A stretch of DNA of 64,000 nucleotides from Bradyrhizobium tropiciagri (lineage in GTDB: Bacteria; Pseudomonadota; Alphaproteobacteria; Rhizobiales; Xanthobacteraceae). The notes below the pieces were generated by a model that saw only the letters and a program-made list of their open reading frames with translations, was not told the origin of the DNA and ran no database searches. Shown here piece by piece: positions 47,922 through 55,870 of this stretch. Position 1 is the stretch's first letter. Every line of letters begins with the position of its first letter. The stretch lies in NCBI RefSeq assembly GCF_018130545.1, contig NZ_JAFCKF010000004.1:693501-757500 (forward strand), in the 5' to 3' direction. The translations under genes were made by a program, and so were the position numbers.

Positions 47922-48632
47922 ATGCGCATGATTTTCCGCTGCGATCCGCAGCTTGCCGATCATCTGCCGCGGCCGTTCCCGGCCCGCAGCGCGTTGCCGG
48001 ACTGGCTGCGCGCGATGCCGGCGAAGGCGCATTCCGACATCCACGACCGCGAGATCCGCACGGTCAAACAATGCCCGCCCTTCGTCGATGCGATGGCCCA
48101 TGGGGTGATGATCCCGCTGCCCTGTGATGTCAGGATCGACCGTGGTGCATTCGCGTGGGACTGGGAGATTCCGGAGCCGGCCACGCAGGGCCATCCGCGC
48201 GCGCCGCTCAGCTTCCATCCCATCGCGCAATTCGCCGGCGCGCCGTTCGCCAACGGGCAGGCCGCGCTGAAGTTCAACAGCTTCTGGACCATCGAGCTCG
48301 AGCCGGGCTGGTCACTGTTCGCGACCCACCCGGTCAACCGCGACGACCTGCCGTTCCGCGTGATCTCGGGACTGGTCGATGCCGACCGGTTTCACGATGG
48401 CGGGATCAATTTCCCGGCGGTGTGGACCGAGCCCGATTTTTCCGGCGTGCTGCCGAAGGGCACGCCGGTCGTGCAGTGCTTCGCCGTGCCGCGCCAGGCC
48501 CCCGAACTGGTGTTCGAGCCGTTCGACGACGCGCATCGTGAAGCCTATTCGAAGGTCGTCGGCGAGGTGCTGGCCGCGCCCAATGTCTACCGCAAGCATT
48601 TCCGTGCCAAGCGCGGGCGCCTAACCACCTAG
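47922..48632 (+). CDS. Hypothetical protein, possibly DUF6065
   Basis: A 236-residue soluble protein without signal or membrane segment. It reads as an all-beta enzyme-like fold with many Pro, Trp and His: FPARSALPDWLRAMPAKAH, then TVKQCPPFVDAMAHGVMIPLPCDV and SFWTIELEPGWSLFATHPVNR. It may belong to the DUF6065 group, which I cannot confirm. The ATG at 47922 has GGGAG at good spacing. Its last 12 bases overlap the end of the convergent TPR gene. Function unknown. Confidence 0.7.
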   Translation: MRMIFRCDPQLADHLPRPFPARSALPDWLRAMPAKAHSDIHDREIRTVKQCPPFVDAMAHGVMIPLPCDVRIDRGAFAWDWEIPEPATQGHPRAPLSFHPIAQFAGAPFANGQAALKFNSFWTIELEPGWSLFATHPVNRDDLPFRVISGLVDADRFHDGGINFPAVWTEPDFSGVLPKGTPVVQCFAVPRQAPELVFEPFDDAHREAYSKVVGEVLAAPNVYRKHFRAKRGRLTT

Positions 48633-49433
48633 CGCCGCACGCAGCGCGCGCTCGTTGAGCCACAGCCGGCCGTGCGGGGCCGAGGTCAGCGCCATCGCGA
48701 TCGATCCGAACAGCTGCGGGCGCAAGGCATAGGCGCGCGCGAAGGCCTGCATCGCGGCGTCGGGCTCGCCACCCTCCTGCAATGCGATCCCGAGATTGAG
48801 TGCCGCTTCAGCGTAGTCCGGCTTGATCTCAATCGCCTGGCGATAAGCCTGTGCAGCGCCTTTGTGGTCGCGCGAATCCTGCCTGGCCACGCCGAGATCG
48901 AACCACACCGAGGCCGGCGCCGTGCCCGCGGTAGCTCGCTCGAGCAGGCTCACCGCCGCGGGGAGGTTGCCATCCTCCCAGGCCAGCCGGCCGAGCCGCG
49001 CATTGGCTTCCTGATGCTCGGGGATGGCCTTGAGGATCGCCGCCCATGCCTCGCACGCCTGCGCCTTGCGGCCGGCGAGCTCCAGCGTGCGCGCCTTCTC
49101 GACGAAGGCATCGCGCTGTGGCTTGAGCGCGATGGCGCGGTCGAGATGGATCAGTGCCGCGTCGAATTCGCCTTCGCCGCGGGCGAGCCGGGCGGCGAGC
49201 AGCTGCGCCGCGGCATTGTCGGGGCGCCTTGCCAGGCTGGCCGCGACATGCCTGCGCGCCGGTGCGATCTCGCCTTTGGTGAACAGCACCGCGGCGAGCA
49301 GATGGCTCAGCATCGGCTCGCCGGGCTGGCGTGCAAGGCCGCGCTCGCAAACCGCGATCGCCTCATCGTGCCGGCCGCTGTTGAATGCGGCGGTGGCGCG
49401 TCGAACGATATCCTCGGCGGTGTCCTTGTTCAT
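48621..49433 (-). CDS. TPR-repeat protein
   Basis: A 270-residue protein made of about seven tetratricopeptide repeats over most of its length: FNSGRHDEAIAVCERGLARQPGEP, PDNAAAQLLAARLARGEGEFDAALIHLDRAI, WFDLGVARQDSRDHKGAAQAYRQAIEIKPDYAEA and following. TPR arrays bind other proteins. No signal peptide, so it is cytosolic. No partner is indicated by neighbours; it is convergent with the hypothetical gene. Confidence 0.85.
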   Translation of the reverse strand: MNKDTAEDIVRRATAAFNSGRHDEAIAVCERGLARQPGEPMLSHLLAAVLFTKGEIAPARRHVAASLARRPDNAAAQLLAARLARGEGEFDAALIHLDRAIALKPQRDAFVEKARTLELAGRKAQACEAWAAILKAIPEHQEANARLGRLAWEDGNLPAAVSLLERATAGTAPASVWFDLGVARQDSRDHKGAAQAYRQAIEIKPDYAEAALNLGIALQEGGEPDAAMQAFARAYALRPQLFGSIAMALTSAPHGRLWLNERALRAALGG

Positions 49434-49505
49434 TCCTGCATGCGATCGTCTTCAAGCTGCTTGGTGCGATCCATGCTACGCGGCGCCGCAGATCATGGCC
49501 AGCGC

Positions 49506-50675
49506 TTACCGCGCGGCGGCGTGACCGGCCGCCGCGCGCATCTGCATGTGCAACTGGTGATGCGCCAGCGTCAGTTCCTGGCTGATATGCGACAGTTCGG
49601 TCGCGGCGGCTTCGGCAGCCTCGCCGGCGGGCTCGGCGACGCGTACGAACATCCCGGTCTCGTAGGCGCGAACCGCCTCCTGCCAATCGGCCGATCCTAC
49701 CAGATACCCCGCCAGTTCCGCCGCATCCAGCATCGCTGCGTTAACGCCCTCGCCGCCGAACGGCGACATCAGATGCGCGGCGTCGCCGAGCAGGGTGATT
49801 CCGGGGCGGTTGGTCCAGTAATGCCCGACCGGCAGCGCGTGGATCGGCCGCAGTGCGAATTGATCGTTGCTGGCGCGGAACAGGTCGAGCAAGGTATCGG
49901 CCCATCCTGCGAATTCACCAAGCAGTGCGCGACGCATCGCGGCCGGGGAGGTGACGTCGAAGCGCCGCTCGGCCCATTCGACGGGCACGCGAAAGATCGC
50001 ATAGCCGCGCAGATGGGCGTTGTCGTTGCGCTGGACGATCAGGCTGCGGCCGGCGCTCTCCGCGCCCATCTTGCCGCGGCCGACCAGCTGCGACAGCGCG
50101 GGGTGGTTGGCGTCGACGTCGTCGATGCCGAACTCGATGAAGGTTAGCCCGCTGTATTGCGGCTGATAGCGCGACACCAGTGGCCGCACCTGCGACCACG
50201 CGCCGTCGGCGCCGATCACGAGATCAAACGGCCCTTCGCGTCCATCGTCGAAGATCAGATCGTAACGGCCGTCATCCCGCGGCGAGACCTCGCGCAGGCC
50301 GTGACCCCAGGCGACGGCATCCGGTGGCAGCGATTGCAGCAGCAGGTCGCGGAGTGCGGTGCGATCGACCTCCGGACGGTCGCCGGTCATGTCGTCATCC
50401 GCGAGCAGTAGCTGGCCGTCGCCGTCATAGAGCCGGCTGCCCTGGTCCTCGTAACGTGCGATGCGCAGGAAGCCGTCGGTGAGCCCGGCGCGCGCCAAGG
50501 CGAGCTGGCCGCTCTCGGCATGCAGGTCGAGCGTGCCGCCTTGCGGCCGCGCGTTTGCTGACGCCTCGCGTTCGAACAGGCGTGTCTTGATTCCGGCGAC
50601 ATGCAGCAGTCGGGCGAGCGTCAGGCCGCCGGGACCGGCGCCGACGATGGCAATACGAATGGGACTCGAACTCAT
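49506..50675 (-). CDS. FAD-dependent monooxygenase (TetX/PHBH-like)
   Basis: A 389-residue flavoprotein monooxygenase of group A. The FAD fold is IRIAIVGAGPGGLTLARLL at the N-terminus, the DG motif is LVIGADGAWSQVR, and the GD motif is GDAAHLMSPFGGEGVNAAMLDA. It resembles TetX-type and other aromatic hydroxylases that use NAD(P)H and oxygen. The ATG at 50675 is chosen, as the frame upstream has no family character. It is divergent from a MarR gene with 72 bases between, and two operator-like sites lie in the gap, so MarR probably represses it. Confidence 0.9.
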   Translation of the reverse strand: MSSSPIRIAIVGAGPGGLTLARLLHVAGIKTRLFEREASANARPQGGTLDLHAESGQLALARAGLTDGFLRIARYEDQGSRLYDGDGQLLLADDDMTGDRPEVDRTALRDLLLQSLPPDAVAWGHGLREVSPRDDGRYDLIFDDGREGPFDLVIGADGAWSQVRPLVSRYQPQYSGLTFIEFGIDDVDANHPALSQLVGRGKMGAESAGRSLIVQRNDNAHLRGYAIFRVPVEWAERRFDVTSPAAMRRALLGEFAGWADTLLDLFRASNDQFALRPIHALPVGHYWTNRPGITLLGDAAHLMSPFGGEGVNAAMLDAAELAGYLVGSADWQEAVRAYETGMFVRVAEPAGEAAEAAATELSHISQELTLAHHQLHMQMRAAAGHAAAR

Positions 50676-50700
50676 GGACACCACGCTTGCATTAATATAT

Positions 50701-50733
50701 ATAGGCACCTATCTAATATAAATAGCGACCTAT
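50701..50733. promoter_or_regulatory. Tandem MarR-type operators
   Basis: The palindrome ATAGGCACCTAT (50701-50712) and the related ATAGCGACCTAT (50722-50733) are spaced 21 bases apart, centre to centre, two helical turns. They lie between the divergent monooxygenase and marR-type starts. The text around them is A+T-rich, as in promoters. Confidence 0.7.
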
Positions 50734-50747
50734 GTAAATGGTGAAGC

Positions 50748-51221
50748 GTGACGGATTGGAACCTGTTCGATCGACCGGCGCCGCTGGTCAATATGGCCTC
50801 GCGCAGCTTCCTGCGGCTCGGCGAGCGGCGGGTGAAGCCACACGGCTTCAGCATCGGCCAGCTGCCGGTGCTCTATCTGTTGCGTGACGGCAAGGCGATG
50901 TCACAGCGCGATCTTGCCCGTGCCGCGAAGGTCGAGCAGCCATCGATGGCGCAGATCCTGGCACGGATGGAGCGCGATGGCCTCATCCAGCGTACGCCGA
51001 TGCCGGGCGATGGCCGCAGCCAACTTGTGTCGTTGACCAAGGCGGCCAAGGCGAAAATGCCGGCCGCGCGCAAGGCGCTGCATCGCAATCAGGACCATGC
51101 GCTCGCCGGCTTCAGCGCGGCCGAAACCGCAACGCTGCTCGATCTGCTGCGGCGGCTCAATCGAAACCTCGATCGCATGGTCGCGGAGGAGGTTGAGGTT
51201 GGCGAGGCCGTCGAGGCTTAA
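50748..51221 (+). CDS. MarR-family regulator
   Basis: A 157-residue winged-helix regulator. The recognition part reads MSQRDLARAAKVEQPSMAQILARMERDGLI and the wing has PMPGDGRSQLVSLT, both typical of MarR. The start is GTG at 50748. It is divergent from the FAD monooxygenase, and both could be controlled from the tandem sites at 50701-50733. The ligand is probably a phenolic or antibiotic compound, by analogy with related pairs. A terminator follows. Confidence 0.9.
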   Translation: MTDWNLFDRPAPLVNMASRSFLRLGERRVKPHGFSIGQLPVLYLLRDGKAMSQRDLARAAKVEQPSMAQILARMERDGLIQRTPMPGDGRSQLVSLTKAAKAKMPAARKALHRNQDHALAGFSAAETATLLDLLRRLNRNLDRMVAEEVEVGEAVEA

Positions 51222-51247
51222 ACGCCCGACATGTAGGCGCGCAATGA

Positions 51248-51275
51248 AAAAGGCCGGGAGCGATCCCGGCCTTTT
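51248..51275 (+). terminator. Intrinsic terminator after the marR-type gene
   Basis: AAAAGGCCGGGA (51248-51259) pairs with TCCCGGCCTTTT (51264-51275) around a GCGA loop, followed by CTGTTTTCT. It is almost the same stem as the glp terminator at 47782. Confidence 0.88.
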
Positions 51276-51307
51276 CTGTTTTCTCCCTTGCCATCGGCCG
51301 GCTTGAC

Positions 51308-51395
51308 CGAGCGATCCAGTACGCCGCGGCGCCTCAATCAACCACTGGCGACTCTGGAATACTGGATGCCCCGCCTTCGCGGGGCATGACAGGCT
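51308..51395. repeat. Palindromic repeat fragment, TACTGGATGCCCCGC type
   Basis: GCGATCCAGTACGCCGCGG and GAATACTGGATGCCCCGCCTTCGCGGGGCATGACA share words with the second element at about 15468-15548. The last part folds as a hairpin, GCCCCGC/GCGGGGC. It lies between the convergent marR and Old Yellow Enzyme genes. Confidence 0.7.
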
Positions 51396-51405
51396 TTGGT
51401 GTACG

Positions 51406-52509
51406 TTACTCCGCCGCTTCGGTCGCCTTCAGCGTCGGGTAATCCGTGTAGCCCTTGGCGCCGCCGCCGTAGAAGGTTGCCTTGTCCCATTCGTTGAGCG
51501 GGGCGCCGGCCTTCAGTCGCTCGACCAGGTCGGGGTTGGAGATGAACGGCTTGCCGAACGCGATCATGTCGGCAGCGCCGGCCTCCAGCACCTTCTCCGC
51601 CAGCGCGAAGTCGTAGCCGTTGTTGGCGATATAGGTCTGCTTGAAGCGCTTGCGCAGCGAGGCGTAGTCGAACGGCGCATTGTCGCGTGGGCCGCCGGTC
51701 GCGCCTTCGATGACGTGGATATAGGTCAGCTTCAGCGCGTTGAGCTGGTCGACGATGTGGTCGAACAGCGGCTGCGGATTGCTGTCGGAGACGTCGTTGG
51801 CCGGCGTCACCGGCGAGATGCGGATGCCGGTGCGATCGGCGCCGGCCTCTTTAGCGACCGCCTTGGAAACCTCCAGCATCAGCTGCGCGCGGTTCTCGAT
51901 TCCGCCGCCATAGGCGTCGCTGCGCTTGTTGCTGCTGTCGCGGGCGAACTGGTCGAGCAGATAGCCGTTGGCGCCGTGGATCTCGACGCCGTCGAAGCCG
52001 GCGGCCAGCGCGTTCGCGGTGCCGCGCTTGAAATCTTCGATGATCCCGGGGATTTCCGACAGTTCGAGCGCGCGCGGCTCGGAGACGTCGGCGAAGGTGC
52101 CGTTCACGAAGGTCTTGGTCTTGGCGCGGATCGCGCTCGGCGCCACCGGTGCGCCGCCATTCGGCTGCAGCGAGGTGTGCGAGATGCGGCCGACATGCCA
52201 GAGCTGGATGAAGATGTGGCCGCCGCGCTCATGCACGCGATCGGTGACCTTGCGCCAGGCCTCGACCTGCTCCTTCGAGTAGATGCCGGGCGTGTCCTGA
52301 TAGCCCTGGCCTTGCTGCGAGACCTGGCTCGCTTCGGTGATCAGAAGGCCGGCGGAGGCGCGCTGGCCGTAATAGTCCACCGCGAGCGGGCTTGGCACCA
52401 TGCCGGGCGGCACCGCGCGATTGCGCGTCAGCGGCGCCATCGCGAAGCGGTTCGGCAGCGACAGCGGGCCAAGCTTGTAGGGCTCGAGAAGTTTGGTCGA
52501 TCGGCTCAT
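51406..52509 (-). CDS. Alkene reductase, Old Yellow Enzyme family
   Basis: A 367-residue FMN-dependent TIM-barrel enzyme. Marks are PYKLGPLSLPNRFAMAPLTRNRA, the substrate-binding WHVGRISH, the HGANGYLLDQF segment and the C-terminal FGKPFISNPDLVERL. These are NemA-like. It reduces activated alkenes, nitrate esters or quinones with NADPH. The ATG at 52509 gives the normal head. It is followed upstream (minus strand) by an SDR and a DUF1993 gene, which could belong to one detoxification group. Confidence 0.93.
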   Translation of the reverse strand: MSRSTKLLEPYKLGPLSLPNRFAMAPLTRNRAVPPGMVPSPLAVDYYGQRASAGLLITEASQVSQQGQGYQDTPGIYSKEQVEAWRKVTDRVHERGGHIFIQLWHVGRISHTSLQPNGGAPVAPSAIRAKTKTFVNGTFADVSEPRALELSEIPGIIEDFKRGTANALAAGFDGVEIHGANGYLLDQFARDSSNKRSDAYGGGIENRAQLMLEVSKAVAKEAGADRTGIRISPVTPANDVSDSNPQPLFDHIVDQLNALKLTYIHVIEGATGGPRDNAPFDYASLRKRFKQTYIANNGYDFALAEKVLEAGAADMIAFGKPFISNPDLVERLKAGAPLNEWDKATFYGGGAKGYTDYPTLKATEAAE

Positions 52510-52595
52510 GTGAAATGTTCCAGTGGGTGACTGATGAGGGACAGTTGTGCATTGCGGCGACGAGCGCAATGGCCCGGATAGTCCAAGTTTGCAGA

Positions 52596-53456
52596 CTAGC
52601 CGCGCACGATCCCGCCCATGTGTCCGGCGTCGAGGAACAGCGTGTGGGCGTTGACGTAGGAAGATTCATTCGAAATCAGGAACAGCGCAGTATAGGCCAC
52701 CTCCCAGCCGGTGCCCTGGCGGCCGAAAGGCACTGTGACGGCACGGTCCGACCGCCTTCGGCTGGCATCGCGGCCCATCGGCGTGTCCATGAAACCGGGC
52801 GCGATCACATTGCAGCGAATGCCCTTGTCCTCGCCGGCGCGTGCAATCGCCCGGCCGAGCGCGATCTGAGCCGCCTTGGAGGATTCATAGGCCGGGTTGC
52901 GGCCGCCGGCACGCTGGCTCGCCATCGAGGAGATCAGGATAATCGCGCCGCCCGGCGCCATCACTTCCAGCGCCTTCTGCGCGAACAGCATGTGGCTGCG
53001 TACGTTGACGGCGTAGTCGCGGTCCCAGGCTTCTGCCGTCATCTTGGGCAGCGACAGGCCGGAGGAGATGCCGACATTCAGCGCAAGCCCGTCGAGCCCG
53101 CCGAGCTTTTGCGCGCAGCGTTCGACCGCCGGCGCGATCGCCGCCACGTCGGAGACATCGACCACATCGGTGAAGGCCTTGCCGCCTTCTTTTGCGATCT
53201 GCGTGACGGTGTTGTCGGCAGCCTCCTTGTTGACGTCGAGGCAGGCGACGGACGCGCCCTCGCGCGCGAACAGCACGCTGATGGCGCGGCCGTTGCCGAT
53301 CGGCGGCTCCGCATCGACGGTCGTGCGCTGCCCGGCACCGACCACGATGATCCGTCGGCCGGCGAGGCGACCGTGGTTCTTCGCCAGTCCCAGTGCTTCG
53401 GCATGCAGCGAGGCGGAGGGATCGATGGCTTTCGGTGCGTGGGTTGTGGTCGACAT
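52596..53456 (-). CDS. SDR-family oxidoreductase
   Basis: A 286-residue short-chain dehydrogenase. The catalytic Tyr-x3-Lys is in NPAYESSKAAQIALG and the serine in ILISSMASQRAG. The cofactor loop is unusual: VVGAGQ is followed by about ten extra residues and then IGNGRAISVLFAREG, so the glycine-rich turn has an insertion before IGNGRA. This is seen in a subgroup of SDRs with GMC-like loops. The ASLGRAIA region follows normally. The substrate is unknown. Confidence 0.88.
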   Translation of the reverse strand: MSTTTHAPKAIDPSASLHAEALGLAKNHGRLAGRRIIVVGAGQRTTVDAEPPIGNGRAISVLFAREGASVACLDVNKEAADNTVTQIAKEGGKAFTDVVDVSDVAAIAPAVERCAQKLGGLDGLALNVGISSGLSLPKMTAEAWDRDYAVNVRSHMLFAQKALEVMAPGGAIILISSMASQRAGGRNPAYESSKAAQIALGRAIARAGEDKGIRCNVIAPGFMDTPMGRDASRRRSDRAVTVPFGRQGTGWEVAYTALFLISNESSYVNAHTLFLDAGHMGGIVRG

Positions 53457-53549
53457 GGCGTGCTCCCTGACGTCTTGTTGTTGTCAGGGAGCAGTAGCAC
53501 GGGAGGGAGCGTGAGGCGAAAATCCCGCGGCGGGGAATATGTTGCGGCG

Positions 53550-54053
53550 TCAGCTCACGCCGAGGAAATCGCGCTTGCCGATCTCGACGCCGTTGTGGCG
53601 CAGGATGCCGTGCGCGGTGACGGCGTGGAAGTAGAAATTCGGGAACGAGAATGCGTTGAGGAATTGCTGGCCCTTCAAGGTCATGGTGCGTTCGGCGCCG
53701 ATCGGGAAGGTGACGTCCTTGGTTTCGCCACCCTCGAACTGCTCCGGCTTGAACGACTTCACATAGGTGGTCGTGTTGGCCAGCCGCTGCTTCAGTTCGC
53801 CGAAGGTCTTCTCGGTGTCGGGTGTCGACGGCACCGCGCTATGGGTCAGCCGCGCGCAACCCCTGGAGGCATGGTCGCAGACCAGCTGGATCTGCTTGGT
53901 CAGCGGCAGCATGTCCGGATAGAGCCGCGATCCCAGCAGCACCTCGGGTGCAATCTTCTTGGCCTCGCAATGTGCCTCGGCCTTGGTCAGCTCGGCGCTG
54001 AGGCTGTTGAGGATCTGCAAATATGCGGGGACGACGGCGTCATAAAAGGACAT
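53550..54053 (-). CDS. DUF1993 family protein
   Basis: A 167-residue protein of the DUF1993 family, a DinB-like four-helix bundle. It begins SFYDAVVPAYLQILNSLSAELTKAEAHCEAK and contains RLYPDMLPLTKQIQLVCDHASRG and FSFPNFYFHAVTAHGILRHNGVEIGK, which match the family. The ATG at 54053 is preferred because upstream coding is not homologous. Its role is unknown; the histidine pattern could hold metal. Confidence 0.9.
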   Translation of the reverse strand: MSFYDAVVPAYLQILNSLSAELTKAEAHCEAKKIAPEVLLGSRLYPDMLPLTKQIQLVCDHASRGCARLTHSAVPSTPDTEKTFGELKQRLANTTTYVKSFKPEQFEGGETKDVTFPIGAERTMTLKGQQFLNAFSFPNFYFHAVTAHGILRHNGVEIGKRDFLGVS

Positions 54054-54185
54054 GTGATGCTCCCTGTGCTGATGAAATCCGGATGTTACCGAACGGCGAT
54101 GCTGCAGATGGGGCGGCAAAGGGAAGAATACAACTGCGGGGAGCTGTAACACTTGGTCAAATATTTCCCGCGACGCCTTCTCAAT

Positions 54186-54314
54186 CCCGTCATCCTGAGG
54201 AGCCTGCGAAGCAGGCGTCTCGAAGGATCGACGGCCCGGCTGGTGGCCGTCGACCCTTCGAGGCTCGCCCAGCGGCGCAATTGCGCCGCAAGGCTCGCAC
54301 CTCAGGGTGACGGG
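54186..54314. repeat. Palindromic intergenic repeat, CGTCATCCTGAGG type
   Basis: The arms CCCGTCATCCTGAGG (54186-54200) and CCTCAGGGTGACGGG (54300-54314) pair with one mismatch. Inner hairpins such as GCCTGCGAAGCAGGC and GGCGCAATTGCGCC lie within. The left edge of the window (1-76) has the right half of the same family. It sits just after the lytic transglycosylase stop. Confidence 0.85.
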
Positions 54315-54341
54315 TTTGGTTTCAGGTTTCTGTAGGCAGGA

Positions 54342-55685
54342 TTACCGAGCCGGCATCGCGGCATCCGCGGCCGGCTGCGTGCGACCGCCACCGCGCATCC
54401 GTGCGAGCAGCTCAGCGGTCGGCCAGGAATCCGCGGGCAGGCCGTACTTCATTTGCATCGCTTTCACCGCGCTGCGGCTCGCCTGGCCGAGCACGCCGTC
54501 GATCTTGCCCACGTCGTAGCCGGCACGCGCCAGCAATCCCTGTAGCTCCTTGATCTCGCCAAACGGCAGTTGCGCAACCGGCGCGTGCGGCCGCTGCATC
54601 GGCGGCGCGCCCGCGATGCGACCGGCGAGATAGCCGGCGGTCGTCGAATAGATCAGCGAGTTGTTCCATTCGGTGTAGGCGGCGAAATTCGGGTAGGCGA
54701 GGAACGCCGGACCCATCCGGCCCATCGGCAGCAGCAGCGAGGCTGGCAGTTCGTCATTGGCGAGCGGCTTGCCGTCACTCAAGGTGACGCCGAGCGCCAC
54801 CCATTTCGAGCGCGGCAGCTTGATGGTGAGATCGGCCTGGTCCCACGGAAAATTCGCGGCCTGCGGCACCCGCACCTCCTGCAGCCACGGCTCGCCGCGC
54901 CGCCACTTCAATCCGTTGGCGATGTAGTTCGCGGTCGAGCCGATCACGTCGGGCCCGCTCTGCAGGAGATTGCGATGGCCGTCGCCGTCGTAGTCGACGG
55001 CGTAGTTGAAATAATGCGTCGGCAAAAATTGCGTCTGGCCGAGCTCGCCGGCCCACGAGCCGATCATCTCGTCTGGCGTCAGATCGCCGCGCTCGATGAT
55101 CTTCAGCGCCGCGATGGTCTCGCCCTGGAACATCTCTGAGCGGCGGCAATCATAGGCCAGCGACACCAGCGATTTCAGCGTCGGCAGATTGCCCATCTGC
55201 ACGCCGAAATCGCTCTCCAGTCCCCAGAACGCGGCGATGACCGCCGGCGGCACGCCGTACTCCTTCTCGGCGCGCGCGAACGCGGCCGCATAGGTTTTGA
55301 TGTATTGCTGGCCCTGCTGCATGCGGTAGTTCGCGGCCATGCGGCCGGCGAACTGGGTGAAGATCTGCCCGAACACACGCTGACCGCGGTCGCGGTTGAC
55401 GATGCCCTGGTCGTAGACCAGGTAGGGCGCGGCCTCCGCGATCGTGCGCTGCGAGACGCCGGCGGCGACCGCCTTCTGCTTCAGCTCGGCGAGGAAGCGA
55501 TCGAAGTTTTGCCCGTTGTGGCACGACGCGGCCCTCGGCGCGGCCACGGCGGCCGGGCGCGGCCTGGCTGGCGCAGGATTCAAGGGGCCGGGCAGCAGTT
55601 GCTGTGCCGAGGCCAAAGAGGACAGCGCCAGCGCCCCTGCGATCGCTGCGATCATGATCGGGGCGCGGAGGGGAGATGCTGGCAT
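54342..55685 (-). CDS. Lytic murein transglycosylase, MltB type
   Basis: A 447-residue exported peptidoglycan lyase. A signal peptide (IMIAAIAGALALSSLASA) precedes a Pro/Ala-rich linker, then the MltB-type catalytic domain at about 60-355: AAFARAEKEYGVPPAVIAAFWGLESDFG with the catalytic Glu, and WAGELGQTQFLPTHY. A C-terminal peptidoglycan-binding domain of about 70 residues follows (LQGLLARAGYDVGKIDGVLG). It cleaves the glycan with 1,6-anhydro product. The ATG at 55685 is better than a GTG at 55694. Confidence 0.92.
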   Translation of the reverse strand: MPASPLRAPIMIAAIAGALALSSLASAQQLLPGPLNPAPARPRPAAVAAPRAASCHNGQNFDRFLAELKQKAVAAGVSQRTIAEAAPYLVYDQGIVNRDRGQRVFGQIFTQFAGRMAANYRMQQGQQYIKTYAAAFARAEKEYGVPPAVIAAFWGLESDFGVQMGNLPTLKSLVSLAYDCRRSEMFQGETIAALKIIERGDLTPDEMIGSWAGELGQTQFLPTHYFNYAVDYDGDGHRNLLQSGPDVIGSTANYIANGLKWRRGEPWLQEVRVPQAANFPWDQADLTIKLPRSKWVALGVTLSDGKPLANDELPASLLLPMGRMGPAFLAYPNFAAYTEWNNSLIYSTTAGYLAGRIAGAPPMQRPHAPVAQLPFGEIKELQGLLARAGYDVGKIDGVLGQASRSAVKAMQMKYGLPADSWPTAELLARMRGGGRTQPAADAAMPAR

Positions 55686-55870
55686 CGATATCACCGGCTT
55701 GAATAGGGGGATAAAACTTATCCTGCATACACCAGGGCGACACCGGGCAACAACGGGGGTGCGCCTGTTAGACCAATTGGGCTTCGGCAGGTTGAAGTGC
55801 CGCCGCTATGATCGGGCCAAGTGATTCGCGGGCAGGGGTGTCGGCGGATCGATCACGCCCGGAGGGACCC

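Noticed and set aside
45969-48230. 753-codon open frame on the minus strand
   Set aside because: It is the antisense shadow of glpV and its neighbour; composition is biased (Arg, Asp, Glu and His rich), no motif is present, and GlpV is clearly real on the other strand.
52392-54149. 585-codon open frame on the plus strand
   Set aside because: It runs antisense across three real genes (Old Yellow Enzyme, SDR, DUF1993) and has no motifs.
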